This document shows, one piece after another, positions 17,772-28,412 of a stretch of 64,000 nt of DNA (the first letter of the stretch is position 1; each line of letters begins with the position of its first letter). The notes under the pieces were generated by a model that was not told where the DNA came from, did no database searches, and saw nothing but the letters and a program-made list of their open reading frames with translations. This stretch comes from Carpediemonas membranifera (lineage: Eukaryota > Fornicata). The position numbers and the translations under genes are program-made. The DNA lies in NCBI GenBank assembly GCA_019828565.1, contig JAHDYR010000042.1:36548-100547 (forward strand), read 5' to 3'.

Positions 17772-19278
17772 CTACGAATCATCCAGGGCCGCCTGGATCG
17801 CACCCACCCAGACGTCCGCCTCGTTGTCCACGCTCTTGAACACGTAGGTCCGCGCCGGGACGGCAATCGTGAACCGCCGCTTGTCGCTCCGCATCTTGGC
17901 CTCGAGGCTGCGTGTCCAGGGGATCTCGCCCTTCTGGACGGGCTGATCCTTGCTGGCGTCGAAGTAGAGCAGCCTCGGGTAGTCGGTGAGGATGAGCGTC
18001 CGCCTGCGGTAGGGCTTCAGGTTCTTACGCTTGAGCACCTCCCCAATCATGATGATGGACTCCTTGCTGAAGAGGAACGGCTTGAACGCCGAAACCCTCC
18101 CGTTCGCCTTGGCCACCCTGTCGGAGACCCTCGCGTTCTTCACCACGAGGGGCGTGGACGCAGGGTAGTCTGGGATGGGAGCCGGCCGGGACACCGGGGT
18201 CGACGGGACAGTGAAGACGCGGCGAGAGGATGATGACTCGTGGAGGGGCGACACAGAGTTGAGGCTGGATGACATCGAGGTGATGTCCGCGCTCGACATC
18301 AGCGGCTCCCAGCTGTCCGCGAACATGTCCCGCCGCATGCCGTCCACAGCGGCCTCGAGCTCGTCCATCTTCACTGGGATGGGGCCGGGGGTGGTGTCGC
18401 GAATGAACGGATGGTCGAAAAGCTCTTGGAGGTCGGTCGCACCGAGCCGCTCGGCCGGTTTGACCACGAGGATGCGGCGGATGAAGTCCTTGGCGTCCTC
18501 GCCGTACGTCCAGTTGCGGGGGAACGAGAACTTTCCCGAGCAGATGGACTCGAACAGGAGGTATTCAGACGGCTCCTGGAAGGGTCGCTTCCCGGTCAGC
18601 AGCTGGAATACGATGCACCCGACAGACCAGAGGTCCGCAGCGTACGTCTGCTCAAGGTCCTCGAGGATCTCAGGGGCGACGTATTGCGCCGTGCCGACGA
18701 ACGTACCCTTGCGGGACTCGGGCGGGGTGGTGTGGGGCATGTCGAATGAAGGGTCGCACACCTTGGCACAGGCGAAGTCGGCGAGCTTGATATATCCCTC
18801 CTTGGATATGAACACGTTCTCCGGCTTGAGGTCACGGTGGATGACAGATTTTTCTCTCAGAACCATGAGTGCTTCGATGAGCTGGATTGTGATGATGCGC
18901 ACCCAGTCGAGAGGAAGCTTGCCCATGTGTTTCATGAGCTGGAACAGGTCACACACGCACAGTTCTATCACAAAGTCTGGGTAACTGGTCCGAAATGAAC
19001 GAACAAATGTTGTCCTCATCCGAAAACGTGGCATAGAGTGCAATGGTTCGGTCGGACGACACTATCTGAAGCACTGTTTTCTCAGTAAAGGCATCAGCGA
19101 TTCGGTCTTGTTGGATAAGCATCCTTTTGGACACGCTTTTCATCGCGACCTTCTTCTTCTGCCCCCCGGGAGTATCATATGTGGCACTATATACATTCGC
19201 AAAGGTCCCTTCCCCAATCAGGTCTCGTATTTTCACTGATCCTCCACTCATGCCCATGGCAACACTATGTGTGCTCAT
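17772..19278 (-). CDS. PDPK1: PDK1-like AGC protein kinase with PH domain
   Basis: Two exons (19278-19005 and 18976-17772) joined across a 28-nt intron (GTTCGT...CCCAG) give 492 residues. Splicing restores NIYFVIELCVCDLF at the hinge. The Gly-rich loop is GEGTFANVY, the catalytic lysine is in VAMKSVSK, the catalytic loop is HRDLKPENV, DFG is replaced by DFA (IKLADFACAKV), and the activation segment is GTFVGTAQYVAPEIL, closely matching the PDK1 SFVGTAQYVSPEL site. After a Ser-rich linker the C-terminal PH-like domain contains LKPYRRRTLILTDYPRLLYFD and KGEIPWTRSL, as in PDK1. It should phosphorylate activation loops of other AGC kinases downstream of phosphoinositides. The start could also be ATG 19257. 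Confidence 0.85.
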
Positions 19279-19513
19279 CGGGCTGTGATCTGCGCAGTTT
19301 AACAAAACTGAACTGTAGCGTTGGGTGTAGCGCCCATGTGACCCATGTGACAGCACAGGAATGCGGCGCTAGGCCCTCGTTTCGGCCCGACTTCACCTGG
19401 TAGGCTGATCTTTATCAGTAAAAAATGGACGGTCGGCGCAACAATCACTTCTCGAACCTCAAAGATCGCCGAGAAATATTGGGTCGAGCGAAATTACTCG
19501 TAAATTGATTGGA

Positions 19514-20825
19514 TTAATGTCCATGTCCAGCCATGTTGACAGCCCATGCGCTGATGTTGGCAACAGAGATGAGGCCCAGAATAGCGGCAGCGAACGAGAC
19601 CTCCCGAGGCAGCGGATGCAGCGCGGCAAGGGCCCACAAAGCTACACCGACGAGCCACGCGGCCTTGCTAAACAGGGCAGCGGCGGCGAGGACGAATACC
19701 ACGGCGGCGGCGACCTGTGCGAGACTGGGGTACAGCGTCAGGAGGGCGGCGGCGACAGCAGCGCCGAAGAGGGGCGTGCCGAAGGAGACGGCGTCGGCCA
19801 CGTGACGGGACCCCATCATCCGGTAGGCAACGGGGGAGAGACCAGCGATGGCGGCATACGTCGGGCACGTCAGCGCCAGTGCCAGCCCAATTGCCCAGAA
19901 CACGACTGTCGGGACGTACTCTGATCTGTATCGCGTGGCTAAGACAAGGCACACGAGAGCACCCGCCACGGCGCCGAACGAGGGGAGAATGACATCGATC
20001 GGGATGAACGTCAGGCGGGGTGTTGCCGGGACGACCCTATAGAGGAACCACCCTGCATGAAGGTCCTCCTCGAGCGTGCACATGGCTCGGACGAACTGGA
20101 ACAGGCCGCGCTGAGTGATGTCTGGCATGGAGACGGTGACCGCGTCGACGGGGTGGGGACGGGCCAGGTACTCACCGTGTACGTCTCCAGGGGTGTCGGC
20201 GAATGCATCAGAGAGCAGGGAATGCAGAGCGGGGTAGGACCTGGCCGTGTTGGCGATAGTCCTGGGCATCCAGGAGGGGAGGGTGCCCTCGAACGAATGA
20301 CGGGGGAACATCTTGTGGGCGACGATCATAAAGTCGAAGTTGGGCCGTCTGGGGGTCTCCCCGTGGTATGAGATGACCGGCGTCCGCTTGGTCCAGTCCA
20401 GCACAAGGGCTGCCCGTGGGGTCCGGGACGGGGGCGGGAGAGACGCGGCAGATGGGGCGGCGCGGACGTTCAGGTTGAGCGTCAGCCAAGGCACGTGTCT
20501 GAGGTGCTCGATCTCGTTGAGAAGCGGCTGGTACTGCGTCTGTGAGCCGATGAACACGAGGTCAAGGGTATGTGTCTGCGGCGACCGGGCAGCGGGAACG
20601 AAGAGGCTGCCTGTGAAGGACGCCAACTTGTATTCGTTGGCATCGTAGTCGAGGCTTTGGAACTCAATGGCGTGCTCCTCCACTGAGGGCTCGACGGTGG
20701 CGCGACTGAGGTCCATGAGCAGCCACAAGCCGAGAACGAACAACGCAGTGGCACTTGGTTAGAGAGAAGTGGTAAACAAACAACAGGATAGTCTTTTTGC
20801 GGCCAAAATAGGGAACATTCGTCAT
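19514..20825 (-). CDS. GPAA1: GPI transamidase component GAA1-like
   Basis: Exon 1 (20825-20782) and exon 2 (20753-19514) are joined across a 28-nt intron (GTTTGT...ACCAAG, with CTAAC near the acceptor), giving 427 residues. Exon 1 supplies the start MTNVPYFGRKKTILF, which completes a first membrane anchor as in GAA1. The lumenal part contains GDVHGEYLARPHPVDAVTV, matching the HGxFxxYxIDAxTL motif. LFQFVRAMCTLEEDLHAGWF and LYRVVPATPRLTFIPIDVIL match the NNLLERLHQSFFLYLLP region before the membrane bundle. At least six C-terminal membrane helices follow. GAA1 recruits proprotein and GPI in the ER transamidase. It is shorter than animal GAA1 (about 620), mainly in the lumenal domain. Confidence 0.75.
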
Positions 20826-20907
20826 CTCGTCAGCGCTTCTTGTGAGGTCGCAAGTTGCACGTCAACCTGACAGATGGAGAACTTTACAGACCAGTTGACG
20901 GCATGCG

Positions 20908-22319
20908 TCACCCGAAGTTCGCCCTTGTTGCCGGTGATTCCTCGAAATCTTCCTCGGGGATGTCGAGGGTGAGCATGGGTGTCTTCGCCATCGGCGTCTT
21001 CATCAACCGAGCCGCGTCGCCGGGAGTCCGATGGCACGCCTCGGCCACTCTCCTGATCCTAGTGCTGTAGGAAAGTGCCACGCTGGTGTCGAGCCCACCG
21101 AGCAGGGTCGACTCATTGAGACTGCTGCTGTTCATGTTTGGCGTCTTGAATGACAGCGTCCGCGCAGTTCCGCCTTCCCTCACGAGCGAGTCGTCCTCCA
21201 GCCTAGACCTCTTGGGCGTCTGGTCGAGGGACAGGCCGACGTCGCGCTTGACACGGTGGACCCTGGTCTTGGGCTTGCTGGCGTGCTTGGCCGCGACCAC
21301 TCTCGTCATAAATGCCTGGCAGTCCTTCTGACTCAGCGCGAAGTCTGCGAGGAAGTCCGACGCAAGGCACTGCTCGACTGTCCACCGCTCGGCGGGGTCC
21401 CACCGCAACAGCCCGCGGACCATCTCGAGCGCTTCCTCCGAGGCCCTGGGGAGGGCCTGGGAGAGGTCCATGAGCTGCCCTACACCCGCGTCGAGGAAGG
21501 CAGTGGTGCGTGACATGACGACCTGCTTGAACTCATCGGACATCTCGAGAAACTGGGCGATGGAGCACTGAAGCGCTGAGTCCCGGTCACCCTCGAAGAG
21601 ATAGCCGCGTTTCAGCAGGTTAGCGAGGCAGCAACCGACGGCCCACATGTCTGTGGCGCCCGAATACTCTGCCCAACCCCACATGGTCTCGGGCGCCTGG
21701 AAGTTCAGAGTCGTCTGAGTCAACTCGCCTGAGGAGGAGGCCGAGCCGAAGTCGGCGATCTTCAGGACCCCCGTGGCAGACAGCAGCAGGTTGGCAGGCT
21801 TGAGGTCGCGGTGGATCACCCCTCTCGAGTGGAGGAACTTAAGCCCGTGGAGAAGCTGGAGGATGATCATCCGGATGTCATTCTCAGTGATTTTGAGCCG
21901 CTCGTTCTCAATACAGTCCTGCACGTCGCACAGCATGCCCTCTAGTACAAGGTAGAGGGTCGAGTTGTGCACGTGCGGCTCGATGAGGCGGATGATGTTC
22001 TCATGCTGGAGCTCTCCAAGCATATTGAGCTCCCGCAAGCCAACAAGGTTGATGCCATCGGCTTGTGGGTCCGGTGAGATCTGCTGTAAGTCTGATAAGT
22101 GAGGCAAACCTTCTTAACTGCGACCATGGTTCCCTCGTCGCCCTCTTTGGTGCACATGGCAGCCGATATCCGGCTGAACTTGCCAGTACCGATCTTTTCT
22201 TTCTTAACGTAGTGGTCCCATACATCCTTCGTCCCTCCTGGGAATGTCGGCTGCATTTGGTTGCAATATTTTCTCGAATTCCGACGCTTCTCGACTCCGT
22301 CCGAGTTACCAATGCCCAT
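20908..22319 (-). CDS. Divergent CDK-like (CMGC) kinase
   Basis: Two exons (22319-22110 and 22083-20908) across a 26-nt intron (GTTTGC...TTACAG; acceptor three bases further gives 29 nt) make about 461 residues. Features seen are IGTGKFSRI (Gly loop), MVAVKKV (catalytic Lys), [16 protein letters not shown] in place of the PSTAIRE helix, [19 protein letters not shown], and an activation segment [14 protein letters not shown] followed by [14 protein letters not shown]. The layout resembles CDK7-like kinases, but the T-loop is short and the usual YRAPE reads FQAPE. The C-terminal 170 residues are basic with several Thr-Pro sites (TPMAKTPML). ATG 22256 is an alternative start. The exact CDK class is uncertain. 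Confidence 0.75.
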
Positions 22320-22446
22320 CTAGCAATAACTGCCGGCCTCGCTGACATGCCAGTGAGCTATGAAGACCGCCCATACTCATTCCCTTTTCCCCGACGAGTC
22401 TCGCAGCCCATCACCTGGAGCCCGCCATCATAACAGTGCTAAACAT

Positions 22447-23205
22447 TTATAGCCCTCCCCGCCGGTTCTTCCGCATCAGCATATGCCTGTTCGTCACACT
22501 TGCAAAGTGGATACCGCTGCGTGGCCCACTCACTGGAATCTCCTCGTCCAGCGTCTCGTCGGCGTCGTCGTCCTCGTACATCGCATTCCACTGCTTCAGG
22601 ATCTTCCTAGCCATCTGCTTGTGCTTCTCTGCGACATGTGGATGGTGCTCAATGGCGCCAAGGGTCTGGGTCAGTCCCGACTGGAGCAGGGTCGGGATGT
22701 CGATGACTTCGCTGCCCGTAAGCTGCTCCAGGATCCGGAGACAATGGTCGCGATACATAGTGCTGCCGATGGCCCCGCGCTCCTCAGGGCGGAGGAGAGA
22801 GTTGACGAGCACGAGGATCTCTTCCTCGATGAGGCTCTTCTGGACGTTGATGTTGCCAATTTCCGCCAAGATATTCTTCAGAGGACGAAGCATGGTGGCA
22901 ATCGCCTGCTTGGGGTCCGATACAGCGAACCGCTTGTCCAGAGCCGCGCGCAGCTCGGCGCAGAGGGTTCTACCTTTCTCGAGGCCGCGCTGAACGATCT
23001 CATCGTCCCCGCCCTGGATCCTCTCAAGCTCTTTTGTACGCTTCCGTATGTCATCGTCGAATTGGCGGTCAATTTCCACCAAATCCATGGAACGCTTGGG
23101 CCTGATGGCCGACAGCCTCCGCAGCTCCGTAAAGTCATCAAAAAACTCTACTGAATAGTTATCAGCATCCAGCCACGCGGCTTCTATTCGCGGTTCTCCA
23201 TCCAT
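22447..23205 (-). CDS. IWS1: IWS1/SPN1-like TFIIS N-terminal-domain protein
   Basis: The protein has 252 residues. Residues 1-75 are charged with an RPKRSMDLVEIDRQFDDDIR segment. Residues 85-205 form a helical bundle of the TFIIS-N (LW) type: ATMLRPLKNILAEIGNINVQ, LIEEEILVLVNSLLRP, CLRILEQLTG, DIPTLLQSGLTQTLGAIEHHP and KQMARKILKQWNAMYED, the last matching the conserved A..L...W at the end of the domain. The C-terminus is acidic and then basic (RHMLMRKNRRGG). IWS1/SPN1 travels with RNA polymerase II and SPT6 during elongation; the domain also occurs in TFIIS and Elongin A. The short flanks and lack of a zinc ribbon favour IWS1, but this is inference. ATG 23205, no introns. Confidence 0.65.
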   Translation of the reverse strand: MDGEPRIEAAWLDADNYSVEFFDDFTELRRLSAIRPKRSMDLVEIDRQFDDDIRKRTKELERIQGGDDEIVQRGLEKGRTLCAELRAALDKRFAVSDPKQAIATMLRPLKNILAEIGNINVQKSLIEEEILVLVNSLLRPEERGAIGSTMYRDHCLRILEQLTGSEVIDIPTLLQSGLTQTLGAIEHHPHVAEKHKQMARKILKQWNAMYEDDDADETLDEEIPVSGPRSGIHFASVTNRHMLMRKNRRGGL

Positions 23206-23367
23206 TTGCCTGATTGCCCTCGTTTTGTCGCCTGGTCAAATATGGCAAAACAACAGAACAAAACGACGCGAAAAGGAGATGGACACGAGCCAATATCTCT
23301 CCGCAAGAGGGATTAATGAAGATTCGTTGATGCACTTATAGTTTAGGGGCGATTTACGGCAGGTTGC

Positions 23368-24072
23368 TCAATAGATACGGATGGGGTGACCCATGGTGGT
23401 CTTGATGTAGAGGCACTTGACGTTCTGCCACTTCTTCTTGAGGAGGGAAACGAGGAAGTTGATGGAGAGAACAAGGTTCTTGTAGATCTCCTCCTCGGTC
23501 ATCTTGAGGTGGCCGATGGCGGTGTTGAGGCAGAGGACCTTCTTGAGCTGGAACTTGATGGTAGACTGGAGCTCGGCGATCTTCTGGGCAACATCGTCGT
23601 TATCAGTGAGGGCAGTGGGGAACTTGCCGGCCTTGGAGAGGGTGGGGCCGAGGATACGGGGGATCCTCTTGATCATCGTGTCGGAGCACAGGAAAGCGTC
23701 ATAGGACTTGGCGAAGCGCTTGACGACCTTCTTGGCCTTCTTGAAAGCCTTGAGCTGCTCCTCAGTGCGGATGTCGACAGTGATGCCAGCAGCGAGAGCG
23801 GCGTCACGCTGAGACTCGTTAAGAAGAAGGCAGATCTTGGCGTTGGGGCGGGGGTTGGTGGGGAGGACGAAGGAGCCAGAGAAACGCTTGTCCTTCTGGG
23901 GGTCGTAGCCCTTGAGGCCAATCTGGAGCTCGATGGTCTCGGTGAACTTGCGGGGCTTCTCGGCGGAAGCAGCCACGATCTTGGAGATAGACTCACGGAG
24001 GAAATCAGAGGGGATCTTGGACACTGAGTAAGAAATTCAAAGCCTACATGGTTCGTAGGCGCCGCACAAACT
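23368..24072 (-). CDS. RPL10A: 60S ribosomal protein uL1 (RPL10A)
   Basis: The 218-residue protein is collinear with eukaryotic uL1 throughout: MSKIPSDFLRESISKIV, FTETIELQIGLKGYDPQKDK, RFSGSFVLPTNPRP, YDAFLCSDTMIKRIPRILGP, KAGKFPTAL, STIKFQLKKVLCLNTAIGH, and the end NFLVSLLKKKWQNV...YIKTTMGHP. The main exon (24023-23368) has no ATG at the family start; it begins TG-TCC-AAG just after a CTTACTCAG acceptor. A 48-nt intron (24071-24024, donor GTTTGT) preceded by an A at 24072 would rebuild the ATG across the junction. uL1 forms the L1 stalk of the ribosomal E site. The family call is certain; the split start codon is inference from splice signals. Confidence 0.9.
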
Positions 24073-24227
24073 CCTAACTCGTTCTCAGTTTTTTCATGCA
24101 CATTTTTTTCGGGAAAAAAAATGTACCGAACGAACAGGACAGAATGAAACGTGCACGCCGACTCAGCCCAGCCTAATACAGTGTAACCATGCATCCATTA
24201 CATATACAGCGTTTAAACTTAACTCGT

Positions 24228-24869
24228 CTACTGGGCGCCCGTGTGCTTGAGAGGAAGGAACAGCTTGAATTCCGGAGGGAGCTCGTCCTCGGTATACAGT
24301 CTGTCCGAGAAGTAAATGCGGCGGATGCGGCAGTTGGCGTGGAGCTGCACCCGGAGCGTCTCAACGTAGTTCGTGCCGTACGCACGGCGGGTGAAGTCAG
24401 ACAGGTTGAACTGGATCTGGTTCCAGCCGTCATCGAGGCGCATGGGCATGGTGCACACGAAGGGCTTCACCCGGGTGGTCGACTGGTAGTTCGAGGCACG
24501 GAAGCGGCGGCGGATGCCCTTGTCATCAAGGACCTGGACCTCGAAGGTGAAGTACTTCTTCAAGTTCTTGATAACCATGACGAGGAAGGGGAGCTTGATG
24601 CCGAGGGTCTTCTTGGGATCGGCGGGGCAAGTGATGTATGTCGTCGAAACATTGCTGCCAAGAAGCTCAAGGACACAAGACTGGATATCAGGGTCAGTGA
24701 TTCTCTTGATGTGACTGTGTGATTGGAGTACTAGAAGACAACAAACCCGTTCTGCACTTGCTTGTCCCAAATTTGGAGAGGGCGGGAGCTATGTGAGCTG
24801 AAAGAGGAGAACAAACCCAATCGAGTATAGGATAGAGAGGAAGCCGCTTTGGAAGGTGTTCCTGAACAT
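24228..24869 (-). CDS. CFAP20: Cilia- and flagella-associated protein 20
   Basis: Three exons, 24869-24817, 24788-24747 and 24714-24228, code for 193 residues, the same length as the human protein. Exon 1 reads [19 protein letters not shown] 28-nt intron (GTTTGT...ACATAG) leads to [13 protein letters not shown], and a 32-nt intron (GTTTGT...CACACAG) leads to [12 protein letters not shown]. The rest is nearly invariant: [74 protein letters not shown] and [20 protein letters not shown]20 is an inner-junction protein that seals the B-tubule of axonemal doublets. Its presence shows a ciliated or flagellated life stage. Confidence 0.96.
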
Positions 24870-25136
24870 TCTTCGCGCTTTGTTGGCTTTCTCGGTTTGT
24901 TTCGAAATTTCGATACATGAACAAATGTAACGCACATAAATGGCTATCCAGGCCTTGAAATCGCAATACGAGACGAGTTTACGACTATTGTGTGCTCTTT
25001 GACGCCAGTGCGCCCACGCAGACTGAAGCTTGGCAGACTAAACCCACTCCCAGTATCTGTTGGCTTTCTTGGTTGCTAAAGTTCTGAGATCACCTTGAAC
25101 CATGCAGTGAACCAACCGTAAAGCGACCCCTTTATC
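24870..25136. other. Short intergenic interval
   Basis: It separates the CFAP20 start from the HMG-CoA synthase stop, both on the minus strand. It contains an AAATTTCGATAC stretch upstream of CFAP20. No RNA or protein gene was recognised. Confidence 0.4.
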
Positions 25137-26531
25137 CTAACTCCGACTCCGCGTGGAGTAAATGCGCCGGAACCCGGCCGTGACGAACCCCAGCACGAAG
25201 TCCGACTCCAGCCCCATGGCCCCACCCGCGACTGTGACCAGGTCAGTCGGCTCCAGTGCCGCGACCTGTGCCTCGAGCGTGCTGACAAACTGCTCCCGTC
25301 TCCGGAGAACATCGATGTGGGCGATTGTCAAGGGCTCCTCGTCTGTGGGCCGGGCGACCTGGACCTTTGCCCGCCCGTCGAGGTCCCGCAGCAGGTCGAG
25401 CACCCCAGGCACCATGATTCCCGCGAACCTAGGCCCGCTGGGTGCGGTGTTTCCGATCCACTTCTCCTCCCATGCCGTCTCCCGTCGGTTCCACTCAGCC
25501 CAGCCCGCCGGCCCCTCGATGTCGACCGGTGCGGCAGGGTTGGCGGTGACGGTGTACATGGTGCCCTGGTGCCCGGACCCGTACGAGTAAACCAGCACGC
25601 GGTCCCCGGGGCGCAGTCCGGTCAGCACAGTGCTCATCAGGGCGGTGAACACGGAGGCCGTGTACGAGTTGCCGGTGCGCCGTGGGATGCGGAGGGCGGG
25701 CAGGAGGCGGGACTGGAGCTCCTGGGCCCGGGCCTCGGTCAACTCGACCCCGGTACGCTCGCAGTGAAGCTCGATGAATTTCCCCATGGCCTTGAGCGCT
25801 TGGCGGCCAAAGGGCACGTGCGTGACGACCCTGGCGCAGTCGTCAAGCGAGAGACCGGTGCGGTCGGCCCAGCGGGTGTAGCAGTCGGCCGCGTTGGCCA
25901 TGTACGCATCTATAGACTCCCTGCCGTTCACGATGGGGTACTCGGACCCGAGGTGGGGCTTGAAGAAGTCCCAGTAGTGGGCCCCGGCGTACACGGGGTC
26001 GGGGTTGGCGATCAGAGGGGCGTCGGGGCCGATAAGGACGCAGACCGCACCTGCACCGCCAGAAGGGATGGCCTTCTCCCCTTGGTAGACGGCAATATCA
26101 GTCGCAACGACGAGGCCGTAGCGTTTGGCCGGGTCCCAGAAGGGGGAGGACATCTCCTTGACGCACGCCAGGAAGGCGTCTGTCCCGCCATAGCAGGCGT
26201 GCACATGGTCACAACAGCCAACATTCGTGGCTTCGGCGAGCTCTGGGAGCTGGCGAATGAAGGAGCTGATCGACTTGGACTTGTCGACAGAGGACTCGGT
26301 CCCAACGTGGAGAAAGCCGATCAAAGGGGCGATCCCGGGGTGCTTAGCGAGGAGCTTCCTCGTGGCGGATAGCCCGAGGGACACTGAGTCGTTCTCTGGC
26401 CCGCACACCGCCATCTCGCGAATGATGAGGCCTTCGAGGCTCCTGGCGGGATTCAGCGGCTCCATATCGCTTACAAGGGCGTATGTTGGTGGTGCGTAGA
26501 GCACCATATCGACGATGCCAACATTCTGCAT
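25137..26531 (-). CDS. HMGCS: Hydroxymethylglutaryl-CoA synthase
   Basis: The protein has 464 residues from ATG 26531 (MQNVGIVDMVLYAPPTY), the start that matches the family N-terminus (VGIxDMxxYxP); the frame is open further 5' but not family-like. Catalytic elements seen: the glutamate in the SLGLSATRKLL region, HVGTESSVDKSKS, the nucleophilic cysteine in VHACYGGTDAF, ATDIAVY, SGGAGAVCVLIG, the HVPFGRQALKAMGK segment holding the catalytic His, and YSYGSGHQGTMYTV. It condenses acetyl-CoA with acetoacetyl-CoA to HMG-CoA, the second committed step toward mevalonate and isoprenoids. No targeting peptide is evident, so cytosolic. The His-region and GSG motif differ somewhat from animal enzymes and look closer to bacterial or protist forms. 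No introns. Confidence 0.93.
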   Translation of the reverse strand: MQNVGIVDMVLYAPPTYALVSDMEPLNPARSLEGLIIREMAVCGPENDSVSLGLSATRKLLAKHPGIAPLIGFLHVGTESSVDKSKSISSFIRQLPELAEATNVGCCDHVHACYGGTDAFLACVKEMSSPFWDPAKRYGLVVATDIAVYQGEKAIPSGGAGAVCVLIGPDAPLIANPDPVYAGAHYWDFFKPHLGSEYPIVNGRESIDAYMANAADCYTRWADRTGLSLDDCARVVTHVPFGRQALKAMGKFIELHCERTGVELTEARAQELQSRLLPALRIPRRTGNSYTASVFTALMSTVLTGLRPGDRVLVYSYGSGHQGTMYTVTANPAAPVDIEGPAGWAEWNRRETAWEEKWIGNTAPSGPRFAGIMVPGVLDLLRDLDGRAKVQVARPTDEEPLTIAHIDVLRRREQFVSTLEAQVAALEPTDLVTVAGGAMGLESDFVLGFVTAGFRRIYSTRSRS

Positions 26532-26699
26532 AACCAGTGGCTCGTCTCGACTGAATCGAATCGCACCCGACGGGATCCGCCTTGGCCGAGGGTGCCGTCG
26601 CGCCGGACAGCCGGGGCCATCGAATGAGTGGGATCTGTGTGATGACTGGCTCTGCTCAACCTGTGCACACCCGCCGGACACGCACGAAACGTTAAGGAT

Positions 26700-27429
26700 T
26701 TAAAATGCGTCAAACATACTCGTCGAGTGCGTTCTCGCCATTGGTGACGCGCTAGGGCTCACACCGCCGTAGCTGTGGTCGGACTCGTTGCCGCGGAGGT
26801 AATCGGGCGCAGCAAACTCGTTTTCCAGCGTGAACATCCCAACTGACGACGCAGCAGACAATAGTGCGCCCGAGTTAGTCATGGACCCGAAGCCCGTGTC
26901 GGACCCCGCGCTGTCGCTGAGGTATCCATTCGTGGGGATCTCAAGGCGGAACTCGGAGCACGGCTCCTCCAGCGGGACATTCATCATGGTCTGCTGTCGC
27001 CTGAGGGCCTCGCGGTGGTCCATGTGGGGCAGCATGCTGTCCGTCTTCCCCTCGCTGGGCACCGTCCCGTCCAGCCGGAGGTGCGTCACCGCGCCGGCCT
27101 TGCCCTCTTGACGCTCCTTGACGGTGGTGTTGAGGAAGACGGGCTTTTTACCCCCCTCTGATGGGCGAATATATGAGCGAAGAAGGTCGCGGCCGCTCTT
27201 TTCCTCAATGAGGGGCTTGAACTCGTCGGTGGCATAACTATATATCTGTGTAACAAGGGGTTAGAATGGGCCATACGTTGTTTGTTTCAGATTTGATGGC
27301 AACAAGAAGTGAACAACCCGTCAAGGACGCAAGTTCGTTGGCTTTGCGCAACAGCCCCTGTTTGCGCTTCGAGAATGCGCTAAGTCTCTTCCGCTTATCT
27401 GTAATACGCTGGCTGTTACGATTATTCAT
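26700..27429 (-). CDS. SRF-type MADS-box transcription factor
   Basis: Two exons (27429-27277 and 27245-26700) across a 31-nt intron (GTATGG...TTACACAG) give 232 residues. The MADS domain occupies the N-terminus: QRITDKRKRLSAFSKRKQGL, LRKANELASLTGCSLLVAIK, then after splicing NIYSYATDEFKPLI and SGRDLLRSYI, the SAM extension typical of SRF/MCM1 (type I) proteins. The intron falls inside the MADS beta-strands. The first residues before the NR..RI motif are shorter than usual. The C-terminal 130 residues are Ser/Gly/Asn-rich and acidic, ending in SPMARTHSTSMFDAF, and may activate transcription. It should bind CArG-like DNA as a dimer in the nucleus. Confidence 0.85.
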
Positions 27430-27625
27430 TCCTTCGCTTGATTCCTCCGTTGTATTCTGTGAAAAATGAACGTTGTTCGGTGCATTTTTGCGACCGGCGG
27501 TCTGTCGCCCATATTGGCGATGACATCTCGCACCCACCAGATTATCTCACCGCTAGTGGGGTATGATCGGGGTGAGGAAGGCGACCGTTCGGCAGCCTGG
27601 GTCAGTCGCCTTATTGCCTCGCATA

Positions 27626-27802
27626 TCAGAAAATCGAATAATCTGCAATGTTGGAGCCTGCTGACCAATTGACTGCCGTTCGGAACGCCTGCAAAGCTGC
27701 TTGGTCGGCTTGTCGGATCTTGTCGGTCAGGATTCGGTCAGCGATCTGAGAGAATATTTGGACAAACACGAAGTCGGGCTGCCCAGCTCCGCTGTGGCCC
27801 AT
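27626..27802 (-). CDS. Small open reading frame, unknown
   Basis: ATG-initiated, 58 residues (MGHSGAGQPDFVFVQIFSQI... ending IADYSIF). The composition is protein-like, with an amphipathic helix around ADRILTDKIRQADQAALQAF, but no family is recognised. It may be an exon of a larger minus-strand gene together with the frame at 27891-28121, or chance. Confidence 0.2.
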   Translation of the reverse strand: MGHSGAGQPDFVFVQIFSQIADRILTDKIRQADQAALQAFRTAVNWSAGSNIADYSIF

Positions 27803-27890
27803 CCTCACATGAGGTCAACGTGTGCTTTACTCTGGTCGACATTACAAGTTGGGCGATTTTTGTCGTCCAACATCAGATTCTTCTCTTCCA

Positions 27891-28121
27891 CTACTCCGCG
27901 AGGCCCTTTTTTTCTTCCTCCCAGTGAGCCGCGAGAATGGCCGTTACGATTGCCAAATTGATCGGATGCTGGAAGGATTTCAGCTGGTCTCCTTCAGCAA
28001 CCTGCCGCACGTTCTCGATGTCTACTGGGCGGTTTGCTAATGGATGTGGACCTCGATTTGGTCGATATAGGTTACTAAGAGGTGGTGGGGAATCGCATAT
28101 GTCTCTAAAGAACGGTCTCAT
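27891..28121 (-). CDS. Small hypothetical protein
   Basis: An ATG-initiated frame of 76 residues, MRPFFRDICDSPPPLSNLY... to ...AAHWEEEKKGLAE. It has a Pro-rich N-terminus and a C-terminal helix (HPINLAIVTAILAAHWEEEK). It lies in an otherwise empty kilobase between the MADS-box gene and the seven-helix protein, and other genes here use tiny introns, so an additional exon is possible. No family recognised. Confidence 0.3.
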   Translation of the reverse strand: MRPFFRDICDSPPPLSNLYRPNRGPHPLANRPVDIENVRQVAEGDQLKSFQHPINLAIVTAILAAHWEEEKKGLAE

Positions 28122-28412
28122 TGATGATAATTTTGTGGTGGTCTCCTTTTGGCAAAATTTGCGGGGAGATTTAGCGAGATTGAGCAAAATCACAGCTCAG
28201 TATAATAGACGATCGCTGGACACATTGATTTCATTTGGGTGGATGTGTCGCCCCGTCTTACGGAAATTTTCTCATATCTAAATCGGAAAAACAAAAGGGA
28301 CCTGCCTTGGTAGAGGCTGCTCCCACCCGCGCTCTGACAACGGTGGGTGTGGGTGCCCGAGATTCGACTGACGCGACTTCGCGAGAATACTGACCTGGGG
28401 ACGACTGGGAGA

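Noticed and set aside
25317-26372. A 351-codon plus-strand frame opposite HMG-CoA synthase
   Set aside because: Antisense shadow; the minus strand encodes a full catalytic enzyme.
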